Source: Adenanthera pavonina (Eukaryota; Streptophyta; Magnoliopsida; Fabales; Fabaceae). Taken from it: a DNA stretch of 64,000 bases. The position numbers and the translations under genes were made by a program. Of the stretch, positions 48,456 through 58,249 are shown one piece after another (positions within the stretch are counted from its first letter, which is position 1; every line of letters starts with the position of its first letter). Where the stretch lies: positions 29,048,827 through 29,112,826 of the forward strand of contig JAIVEN010000004.1 in assembly GCA_026686845.1 (NCBI GenBank), in the 5' to 3' direction. The notes under the pieces were generated by a model. That model did not search any database. It worked only from the letters and a program-made list of their open reading frames with translations, and was not told the DNA's origin.

Positions 48456-49096
48456 TAATTAACATAATTATTGTAGGCAAATTCAACTTGATCAAGAACA
48501 AGGTCCCACTGCTTCAAATTCTTTCCCATGAAACTTCGAAGAAGATTTCCCAGAACTCGGTTAATAGCTTCAGTTTGATCGTCCGTCTGTGGATGGCCAG
48601 CGCTGCTAAATTGGAGCTTAGTTCCCATCTTCTTCCATAACGTCCGCCAAAAATGGCTGAGAAACTTGACATCACGATCAGAGGTGATAGTCTTAGGAAT
48701 GCCATGGATATGGACAATCTCTTTGAAGTACAAATCTGCAACCTGAACTGCATCATTCGTTTTCTGGCATGGAATGAAATGGGCCATCTTTGAAAATTGA
48801 TCCACAACAACCATAATCAAATCTTTTTGCCTCTGTGTTCGGGCTAAACCAAGAACAAAATCCATGCTCACATCTTCCCATGGCGCTTCTAGAACCGGTA
48901 GTGGCAAGTATAGTCCTATATTTTGCCCTTTTGTCTTAGCCAAATGACATATTCGGCATCGTTGTATATGCCGGTTGACATCTCGTTCAAGTCTTAGCCA
49001 ATAGAAATTCTCTTTGACCAGATCAACTGTCTTGTCTCTGCCAAAATGACCAGCTAACCCTCCATCGTGAGCTTCCCAAATTATCGCCTCCCTCAA
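48455..49096 (-). pseudogene. Integrase zinc-binding and catalytic core
   Basis: An open frame of 213 codons. The H-H-C-C zinc site is in HDGGLAGHFGRDKTV to RCRICHLAK. The catalytic acids are the first D in DFVLGL, the second in ITSDRDVKF and the E in DDQTEAINR, so the D-D-E triad is present. The usual ITSDRDxKF block is conserved. It is intact as a domain, but the polyprotein is broken on both sides. Confidence 0.8.
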
Positions 49097-49147
49097 AGAA
49101 CCTTAAGGAATGCCTAGGGTTTTACCTCGGAATAGAAACCCATCATG

Positions 49148-50325
49148 TCAGTAATACTGGTGGAATGATTGATCGGCTGTAGCTTCCCACACTCCATGGA
49201 AATCAGGGTCATCCTTGACAAGATCAAAACCAATAACTTTGGCCTGTATTGTTGTTAATAACACATGTTGACGGCTAAGAGCATCAGCTACAGAATTTAA
49301 AATCCTAGCCTTATGCTTAATGAGGAAGGGATAAGATTGCAAGATTTCACTCCAACGGGCATGTTTGCGACTGATCTATTGTTGAGAGTTCAAATACTTT
49401 AGGGCTTCATGATCCGAAAAAAGTATGAACTATTTGTTCAAGATATAGTGACTCCAATGTTACAAAGCTCAAACAATGGCATAGAATTCTTTATCATATG
49501 TAGAATACCTGAGTTTTGCATCATTGAGTTTCTCACTGAAAAAGGCAATGGGATGACCTACCTGGCTTAAAACAGCGCCAATTTCACTATTGGAGGCATC
49601 ACAGCTAACTTCAAACACCTGGTCAAAATTTGGAAGCACTAGGATGGGAGCTTCAATCAATCGCTTCTTTAGCTCCTCAAAACTCCTCTGAGCTTGTTCC
49701 GTCCACTGAAATTTGTCTCCCTTGGTGCAATCTGTGAGGGGTGCAGCAATAGAGCTAAAATTGTGAATGAACCTCCTGTAGAAAGAAGCTAACCCGTGGA
49801 AGCTTTGAACTTCCTGGAGAGATTTTGGAACTGGCCAGTTATTAATGGCTTCAACTTTACTTGGATCAACTCGAACACCTTCTGCGGTGATGATGTACCC
49901 CAAGAAAACAACTTCATTGGCAAAAAAGGTACACTTCTTTAGATTGGCAAAAAGCTTTTGGTCTCGCAGTGCTTGTAAAAGTTGCCGTAAATGATCAAAG
50001 TGTTCTTCGTGACTCTTACTGTAAATAAGAATGTCGTCAAAGTAAACAACAACAAATTTGCCAGTGAAGGGTCACAATACCTGATTCATCAAGCGCATGA
50101 ATGTGCTAGGGGCATTGGTCAATCCAAAAGGCATCACATTCCACTCATACAAACCATCTCTTGTCTTAAAGGCGGTCTTCCATTCATCTCCCGGACGAAT
50201 CCGAATTTGGTGATACCTACTATGAAGGTCAATCTTGGAAAAAATAGTGGCATCATGCAGCTGGTCAACATGTCATCAAGCCGGGGTATCGGAAACCGAT
50301 ACTTAATAGTAATTTTGTTAACGGC
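49148..50325 (-). pseudogene. Reverse transcriptase and RNase H
   Basis: The YFDD catalytic motif is at about 50023-50055 (reverse of 'tgtcgtcaaagtaaac'). 49469-49903 covers GYIITAEGVRVDPSKVEAIN, the connection, and the RNase H start with CDASNSEIGAVLSQ. 49148-49342 covers the RNase H end with HKARILNSVADALSR. Stops lie between the frames, for example near 49390-49460 and 50080-50325. Confidence 0.75.
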
Positions 50326-50904
50326 TCAACAATCGATGCACATTCTCCAACTCCCATTTTTCTTGGGTACTAGCAGAATATGTACAGCACAAGGACTAAC
50401 ACTTTCCCGAACCAGCCCTTTCTTCAGCAGCTCTTCAACTTGTCGCTGGACTTCAGTATGTTCCTGAGGACTCATCCTATAAGCAGGCTTGTTAGGAATA
50501 ACTGCTCCTGGAACAAAATCAATGGCGTGCTGTATGTCTCGCATGGGTGGCAACCTGGGTGGTATCTCATCAGCTATCACATCTAGAAACTCGAATAATA
50601 AGGGCATAACTGCTGGTAAGATGGTTGACTCACTGTTTTCCTCGAGTACCAGTATGAACCTCATTGTCTGGGTTTCAGATTTCGTCACCTTAAACTCTTC
50701 TTTCATCATCAAAGTCACCAATGGTTTAGCTTCTGTTGAGGCTTTGCTCAACTCACTAGGCGGCAAAGGCGCTAGCTTGATCTTGACACCATCTTTAGTG
50801 AAAGAGTAGGTGTTTGTACGTCCATCATGCAGAGCATATCGATCATACTGCCATGGTCTTCCCAAAAGAAGGTGGCATGCATCCATGGGAACAATATCAC
50901 ACAA
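50326..50904 (-). pseudogene. Protease end, linker and start of reverse transcriptase
   Basis: The frame begins in CDIVPMDACHLLLGRPWQYD, the last conserved part of the aspartic protease. It then has a linker ending EIPPRLPPMRDIQHAIDFVP and the first reverse transcriptase motif (LVPKKNGSWRMCID). Stops follow. The protease active-site DSG region lies upstream (about 50910-51100) in other frames. Confidence 0.75.
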
Positions 50905-51105
50905 AACATCGTCAAAATATCTGTTCCCAATAGAGAAAGTAACAAGGCATTGCTTAAAGACTTTTACCTCGCTTCCAGTATTAAGCTAATGAAGCTTGTA
51001 AGGATGCGGATGGTCATGCGTTGGTAGTTTCAATTTTTGCACCATGTAGTCAGACACTACATTTTCACAGCTCCCACTGTCAATAATGACATTACAAACT
51101 TTGCC

Positions 51106-52238
51106 CTAGGCAGTGCAGCGGGTGTGAAAAATATTGCGTCGGAGCCAGGGTTCTTCCTTAACTACAGCTGCATGCAGACTTCGTCTAATAACCAAAGTCT
51201 CTCCCTGATCTGCAGGCATAATCTCCTCGTTATATACTGGTTCGACTTCATAAAATGTAGTCTCCTCTTCATCTTCCTTAGGTGCTTCATAAACTTGCCC
51301 TTCCCTAATGGTGATAACCCTTCGAGTAGGACAGTCTGAAGGCAATGTGACCAAATCCTTGGCATTTAAAGCATCGGGGTGCTTTAGAGCCAGATTCCTT
51401 GACAGTATTTGGTGGAGACTTGTGTGCAGTGCTAGGCTGCGGCTTGCCTGATGAAATGGGCTACTGAAATTCTGCCTTACGACCATCAAAATAACCCCTA
51501 GAGGAAGAAGGTTGATAAGAAGACCTCTTAGGCATTTGCTTCTCAATACGGATGGCTAGGCGAATCACATCATCCAAAGTCCAATATTGTTGAAGCTGGA
51601 CTGGATGACTGATGTCAGCGTTTAACCCTACAAGATAACGAGCTATCGTTTGCTCCTCCTTCTCCTGTATGTCACACTTCATCATAAGTTTTTCAAACTC
51701 TCTGGTGTATTCTTCTACAGATAAGGACCTCTGTTGAAGATTCTGCAATTGGATAAAATTATCCTGGTGGTAATGCTCCGGTAGGAACTTCCTGGTGAGC
51801 TGTCGTCTCATTTTTTTCCCAAGTCTCAATCTTGCGCTTTCCCTCTCATACTCGCTTCCGTTTGAGATTCTCCCACCATATGGAAGCATACTTCTTGAGT
51901 TTACGAGCAACTATCTTGACTTTCTGTCCATCTGGAATCTCCTTGTATTCAAATACTCACTCAACTATTTGAAGCCAATCTACAAACTCGTCTGGCTGGA
52001 GTCTTCCCTCAAATTCCGAAATGTCTACTTTGATGTCACTAGGGCGGAAGGGTTGTCGTTGAGGATGGCGGTGGTTGTCAGTGGATGATGAATTGCTGTT
52101 ATCCGATTCACCTTCTGGGTTTTCTCTACGAGTTTCTAGCAAAGCTCGCTGCAATTCTACGGTAGCTTCCAATTCTTGTGTACGACGTCTCATCTCGTCC
52201 ATTGCAACGTCTTGTACATTCCTGCGTCTTGGAGGCAT
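51106..52238 (-). pseudogene. Gag region
   Basis: The frame starts at 52238 with MPPRRRNVQDVAMDEMRRRT, a short coiled-coil-like acidic and basic stretch, and reads DISEFEGRLQPDEFVDWLQ before a TGA at about 51957-51959. The Gag core follows in another frame (51461-51910: RQLTRKFLPEHYHQDNFIQL, then SVEEYTREFEKLMMKCDIQE). The CCHC zinc knuckle is damaged; DLVTLPSDCPTRR marks its end. Confidence 0.75.
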
Positions 52239-52936
52239 TTTTTTTTCGCCTTTTCTGGAAGGTTAGGACTTAGGCAAAAACAATTTAAAGTATAGGGGTG
52301 AAAAGGTAATTTGTTAGGGTGTAGGGGTGGAAAAGGAATTTTAAGAAAAGGTGAGGCCGAATTGTAATTTTGAAAAAATATATGGCCAAAATTGCAATTT
52401 CAAAAAGTTTAGGTGCATAATTGCAATTTTTAGGAAGTAAAGGGGTGCAAATGAAATTTTGGAAAGTTTAGGGGTAAAAAATGTAAATACTGAAAGTATA
52501 GGGGCAAAAATATAAATATGAAAAAGTTTAGGGTCAAACTGTAAATATGAGAAGTTTCGCTGACTTGGCAGCGTGACGTGGCAAGGTGACACGTGGCAGA
52601 CACTAGGTGGCTGATCTATCGCTGACTGGACAGTCAGGATGACGTGGCAGTTGATGTCATCATCTTCAACCTCCAGAGCGCGTGGCCAGCGCGTAGGATG
52701 TCTGGACGGCGCGTGGTATTCCAGTGGAGGCGCGTGAAGGCGCGTGTGGTGTCAGACAGCGGCGAAACTCTCTAGTTCGAGGTTTTCCGGCCTTTCGAGC
52801 TTGATGGCGAGGTCCGTTTCCCTGAAAAGTGACCAGAACTAGATTCCGACGGTGGCGGTGGTGGTGGTTGCTCACTTTCAGGCAACTCTTCGATGGCTCT
52901 CTCACTCTACGAAGCTCCTGGACACTCTCTCACCTG

Positions 52937-52950
52937 CTCTGATACCAAAA
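52937..52950 (-). other. Primer-binding site, initiator tRNA-Met type
   Basis: On the minus strand 'ttttggtatcagagcagg' directly follows the 5' LTR end, 'tttgagtca'. This is a standard match to initiator tRNA-Met. Confidence 0.88.
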
Positions 52951-53298
52951 TGACTCAAAAACTTAAACAAAACTCAAATGATATAAAACTATGTTTATTT
53001 CTCTTCTTCGATGATCAGAAAGTACATGAGCCTCCTATTTATACTAGTTTCAGGGAGGTTGTTCATTAAGGTAGCATTCTAAACTAACGAGGATTACTGC
53101 AAGGAATTGATAAGGGAATTGAAAAAGAAGTTATGGAAATTAAGAGGAGAGTTACAGGGGTTATGATAGGGGGTTATGATGAGGAATTATGATCCGTTTC
53201 AAAAAGGATGTGGGATGCGAGTCTAACCCTATAGAACCAAAAGGCAAGAGACCTAGGGAGATATTATTGATGTAGACTTATCGACTCCGGCCTGACAT

Positions 53299-54307
53299 GT
53301 TGCTAGAGATCATCTTATATATATATTCCGTTTTTTCATGCTAAATGATATATTTTAATCAAAATATTAGAAGTGATTTTTGTCAATGTAGAATGGATGA
53401 ATGTTCTAATTAGGTGTTATGTCAACTATCATGGGTAGAACATATTAGCTGAATATGTCGTTCTATAATTTATGTCTGAAATACTAAATCTTGCCCAAGA
53501 TGGGTTAATTTGTGTTGCATTGTTTATAGTACTTATTTTGATTTGAATGATAAGTGCCTGCATAATCCCTTCCCTTGTTAGAATCTAGTGGTCCAATGAG
53601 CACTATTAAGGCCACCACTTCTGAGCCATCTCTTCATATTGTATTTCATCCAATCATCTATCTTAGAGAGGGAGTATGCAATTTCTTTTCTTATCATTGC
53701 TCAAGCACACCTATTTCGTCTAATTATCTTTTAATTACTTTTTAACCATTTTTCTTAGAGTGGTTAAAATGACTTATAATAGGCAATAGGAGGAGTATAC
53801 CATATGGCTCTAAGTGTCAATTGATCAATTATAGTTGAGGATTAAAGTTTTACTCCGTCTAAATTATATCATTAATTTATTTAATATTTTATTATGGCTA
53901 GATTATGAAATAGGGTGTGATAAGTTAAGCGTTAACAAACAATAAGTTTTACAATCTTTAAGAATATTCTTTAGAGTTCACTAACTGGTAATGGCTCATT
54001 TTCAGTCACCATCACTTGCCTAATCACGAACAACCTCACACATTAATTTCATCTATAATTTCAGATTGTGTATCCGTAATTTTGGTTCATAAAATAGTGG
54101 ATATATAAGCATTAAATCTGGAAACCATTGATCTGCTTTGTGTTTATGTATTGCAAAATGGAGACCTAGAAATTCATATGATGGTGGAATATATGAATCT
54201 AGAGTTCAGACCCCTGCTAATGCACCGGCAGTTTTTTTTTTTTTAGTGTTTTTCTGTTTGTTGTAGATTTTTCAAAATTTTCATTCATTACATATTTATC
54301 ATAATAA

Positions 54308-54354
<47 letters not shown>

Positions 54355-56050
54355 ATGGTAGAATTTATCGTATCCCAATCAGTGGTGGATTGTTAAAGTT
54401 TTCTTTGCAAATATAGAATGAAGATATGTTTAAAAAAACCCATTGAAATGAAGCATGGGTGTTACAAACAAGATTTAAATCAAATGTAGTGAGTAGGTTT
54501 ATCAATTACTACATATTATAATTTATGTCAAAAAATAAGTATCATTTGGATATTTATAACTTTTTCAACAAAAAGATATGAACTAGTGATTGGAGATTAA
54601 AAATATTTGTTGTGAAATTTATTAGTCATTACATTGAGTGACATAGAAAAGAAGAAAAAAATGATACAATAATTAAAAATGTTAATTAGAATAATGCTAT
54701 TAATGAGAACATATCTACAAGAAATAAGAATCAATGAGAAAACAATAACAACACTATAGGAAATATCAAGTAAAATTTCATAGGAAATGAACAAAATCTA
54801 TTTCACAAAGGTAAAAAATTAACAGAAGGCTTAGTTGTTTGTTATTGTTTTTCCCGCAAAGATATTTATTTTATTTTATTTTTTGACATCAAAGATTCAA
54901 AAAAAAACTTCATTTTAAGAAATCTAACAATAAAGAATCTGATGTTAGAGAAAAAAAGTAATTTAAATTTAAATATGACAAAAAGTAATTTTAAGACTTG
55001 GTTAATTTTCTTTTTCTAGTTATATCTTCATTTATTATTATTAATCTTTTTCCTCTCCTATGCCTTAGTTATAGTTTATTAATTAAATGAGGGTATTTTT
55101 TAATCAATATATACATTAATTAGTGATTTCTTAATTAATCTATTATAACATTAATAATAATCTCTTGTTTGGATGAGAAAAAAATAAAGGGGCTGAGAAA
55201 GAAAAGTGAAGAAGAAAATGATATTGGGCATCACATTTTTCCCCAGTTGATTTTCCTCTCAAAAAATAGAGATTTTGCATAGAAAACTCTCTTCCAAACT
55301 TATTCCCCTCATCTTCCCATTCAACATTGTCTTATGAATTGTAAATATTTTAAAGTTTATAATTATTTTATAATTTTGACATTTAAAAAATTAAAATAGG
55401 ACAAATAATTAAAATTGAATTATATTTTAATTCCATTAGGTATTATACTATGGAAATTATATAAATGATATGGTATAATAACAAAATAATAAATACCCTA
55501 CTCATTAAAATTTAAAGATGTTGTGCTAATTAAAAGGCTGTCCTTGATTGATACTAATTAATATACCATGATTAATACTCTGCTCTACAAACCCAAAACA
55601 CATGTAAGCATTTTGTCCAATACAAGAAAAACAAATGCAAACTTTCAGTACTTGGTAGACCAATTGTTCCATCTTCTCATTATCATTATTTTAGATGCAC
55701 AAAATTCTACACATTCCATATACACCCTTCAACTTATCAACTTAATTCCCGTATGCTCACAAATCAAATTATGGGGTTGCCAAATCTATTTCACCTTAGT
55801 CACGTACCTCTAAAAGCAAAAACAATTATTAATGAACCAAAATCTATAAAGTAACATCCTTTTCACATCTAAATGAAAGAAAGGAAAAAAAAAATCAACA
55901 TCAACTGAAAGGCACACGAGACAAAGGGTATACAAACAAAGACATAAACAAAGGCAAACAGAAATGTAAGATGACCATGGTAAACACGTAGCAATGATAA
56001 ATTACAAAAGAAACAAATTCCCATCTCTTACTTTTCTATGGTTGCATCTC
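53299..56050. other. Intergenic DNA, no gene recognised
   Basis: AT-rich. It contains a (GT)n microsatellite at about 54314-54351. A purine-rich stretch at 55170-55215 is partly mirrored by a pyrimidine-rich stretch at 55225-55320, a possible small foldback. The ORF at 55568-55813 has no recognisable domain. Confidence 0.45.
54314..54351. repeat. (GT)n microsatellite
   Basis: About nineteen uninterrupted TG units. Confidence 0.92.
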
Positions 56051-56710
56051 ACCAACATGTTCCCTTTTGATAGTGTACTATAGAGGTAGACAAACAATTG
56101 AGGAAGTGGATCAAATACTATACCAAGTAATGGACCATCTTCAAGATCATTTCCCCCTAATTGCTTCTTAACAGCAGTTTTCTGTCCTTCATTTCACTTT
56201 AAGATAACCTGATGGTTTATATCTCATGTTACTGGCACCCTTGGGAATTTTAGATGGCAAATCTCCATTAGGTGTTACATACCTAGAATGCTCAGCATCA
56301 TATGAATTCCGACCTTGCAAAGATGAGCTACTCTCAGATGATGTGTCATCCATTGCACATACATTTTTTGAATAATGATTCCTACATTTGAAGGCCATGT
56401 CTGAAATTAAAAGATCATGACCACCATAAAGACCACGACTCTAAACCTCTTTGGGATAAAGAAGCCCATAATCAGTGTTTGGTGCTTCCATATGAAGCTT
56501 GCCCTAGTCCACTGTCATGATCTTCGATGACACCACTTGAAATATCCTGTCAACCATTAGCACAAGCTCCATCTTGCAAAAAATTGTTATCTTTTAACCT
56601 TTGATAGCAAAACCATCCAAATACTTGTTTTTCCTGTCAACCCCAACTCCTCAGCAAGTTTTTATTTCATTTGCTCAGTGGGGTATTTGTGCTCTAGGAA
56701 AAAAAGAAAA
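56050..56710 (-). pseudogene. Homeodomain-type protein gene fragment
   Basis: Read on the minus strand from about 56690, the bases give TKYPTEQMK, a TAA, then KLAEELGLTGK, and in another frame FGWFCYQRLKD: helices 2 and 3 of a homeodomain, with the WF motif. Further on, AMDDTSSESSSSLQGRNSYD and YVTPNGDLPSKIPKGASN are a Ser-rich linker (open frame 56189-56398). In a third frame, AVKKQLG then EDGPLLG-FDPLP is a motif I recognise from plant homeodomain proteins. In-frame stops and frame changes show decay. No intron or promoter was placed. The gene may continue to the right of the LTR at 57069-62481. Assignment to a named family is not secure. Confidence 0.5.
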
Positions 56711-57063
56711 GTAAAGAAGTTGTTCCTCCAAAAGTTGGCACCTTAAAAGATGCATTAAAACCTATATGACAATAGAAGTAATCCTACTCCAATGTCCTAA
56801 CACTATAAAATTTCTCCAGAACAAAAATCTGAGCATGTGTTTTAAGTTTTCTCTTCTTATTTTTCTCCATGGAGAATTCATTCCCTTCTCATTGTAACTA
56901 AACATCAATAGAAAAGCAAAAGTTAAGTGCATGTCTCAGAAAAGATATAATAATCACATCAAGCAAGAAGGGAAATCTAGTCTCTTGTGATAGGAATATT
57001 TTGAGGAGTTATTCTAGAATGTATGGTTTGGTGTGCTTGGAGAGAAATTAGATACTACTCAGG
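56711..57063. other. Intergenic or intron, no feature
   Basis: AT-rich without recognisable exon, ending at the target duplication of the LTR at 57069. Confidence 0.35.
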
Positions 57064-57358
57064 ATAATTGTCAAATCTTAACCTTAGGAACCATTTATTA
57101 TTCATCTTTAGTGGTTTGGGTTCCAATTAAATACATTTGGAAGCAAATTTGGGCCAAATTTGAAAAATTCCAAAAATTACCAAAAATCACTATTCATTTA
57201 GTAACGATATAAAACAATTTGTCTGAACTTTGAAAAATCATAACTAATTCTAAAAAAATTTTTTAATGGTGGTTCAAATTGCTAAATTCATCTCTTAAAA
57301 TACTCTACGTGGGAAAAATATTAATTTGGAATTGCACTTGGCAAATTGCAACAGTTAT

Positions 57359-57730
57359 GGTCTGTTTGGTTCAATTGAGGGAATTAGAGGGGAGGGGATT
57401 AGAAGGATTTTAATGAAAGGAATTGGAGGGGAAGAGATTAGAGGGATTTTAAAATTCCCTTGTTTGATGGGATTAGAGGGGAGGGGATTGGAGGGATTTT
57501 AATGAAATCTTGTTTGGTTAGAAAGGAAGTGGAGGGGAATGGAGGGGATTGAGTAATAAATACTCTCTCCCCTCCAAAAAACCTCAATTTGGGGGAATTT
57601 ATAAAGGGGTGAGGATAGGGGATTAAATTCCCCCCAATCCCCTCCAATTTTATTTGCCAAACAAGGGGAGGGGATTCAATCCCCCTCAATTCCCTCTCTC
57701 CCCTTAAAAAACCCCCAACCAAACACTGCC
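57359..57730. mobile_element. Foldback MITE-like element
   Basis: Ends are GGTCTGTTTGGTT on the left and, reversed, GGCAGTGTTTGGTT on the right. The left half is rich in GGGGAGGGGATT and the right half in its complement, AATCCCCTCCCC, so the whole can fold into a long imperfect hairpin. Size about 370 bp, with no coding. Target duplication is unclear (TTA left, TAA right). The ORF at 57438-57797 is incidental. Confidence 0.65.
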
Positions 57731-58249
57731 TAAATTTCTTAAATTTACTTGCAATCTTTACCCTAATTTTTCCAAATTTCACTCCATAAAATTTCATAAT
57801 ACCATTCTTTCAATAGTTGTCATATATAACACATGTAAAATTGATCCAAAACAGACTTTTATTCATTATTTAAGAGTCACACATAATTTACATAATTGTA
57901 ACATAAAATGTCATTGAACTTTGATATTACATAAGCATCCAAAATATCCTTCCTATTTCTAAACATTTCTTTATGAATTCTCCTTTATCTCCTTGCCTTT
58001 CATATGATTTGGACATAATCATGGTTAGATATTTGGTGGGATGAGATTTAAGAAAATCCCAATAACATCATAATCCCCTTCTTAGAATAATATTTAAAAA
58101 TAATTGCAAGAAACATGATTTCATTTTGGTATGGTAACATTTAAGATCAAAAGGCATATTTTAGTATGTTCATCATGCTTTTCACATATTCATGCTTGTT
58201 CATGCAAAATTTATAGCATGTTCATCATTCTTTCACAATTTTGATCCAA

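Larger units (their letters stand above)
47735..53206 (-). mobile_element. Complete Ty3/gypsy element, CRM-like
   Basis: The element 47740-53201 is bounded by 5 bp duplications AAAAG (47735-47739 and 53202-53206). LTRs are 47740-47991 (252 bp) and 52951-53201 (251 bp); in minus orientation they start TGAAACGGATC. I count 11 substitutions and one indel between them, nearly all transitions (about 4.4%). The PBS is at 52937-52950 and the PPT at 47992-48006. Domain order is Gag, protease, reverse transcriptase, RNase H, integrase. Several stops and shifts interrupt the frame, so it is inactive. Short LTRs and an integrase frame ending inside the 3' LTR suit the CRM clade. Confidence 0.88.
42579..53298 (+). 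pseudogene. Plastid (stromal) Hsp70 copy B, decayed and split by two elements
   Basis: Exon remains are 42579-43063, 43256-43508, 43624-43702, 43800-43942, about 44023-44050 with 46649-46714, about 46871-47063, 47284-47712, and a tail at 53207-53298. Exon 1 keeps the transit-like start and VGIDLGMTNSAIAVMEDGKP (usual T is M), then loses about 60 bp after the KRSIG part. Exon 3 has lost one base after GAT (43639 area). The acceptor of exon 5 is AA rather than AG. Exon 6 has a run of ten G (about 46943) that shifts the frame. Exon 7 ends in NDIMD-stop. After the CRM element the bases 'gatattattgatgtagac' read GDIIDVD, the typical end of stromal Hsp70 (GDVIDADF). A solo LTR lies in exon 5 and a CRM element near the 3' end. 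Confidence 0.82.

Noticed and set aside
49991..51339. Plus-strand ORFs at 49991, 50380, 50489, 50827 and 51037
   Set aside because: They are antisense shadows of the CRM-like polyprotein.
57438..57797. 119-codon ORF
   Set aside because: It is the complementary arm of a foldback element.
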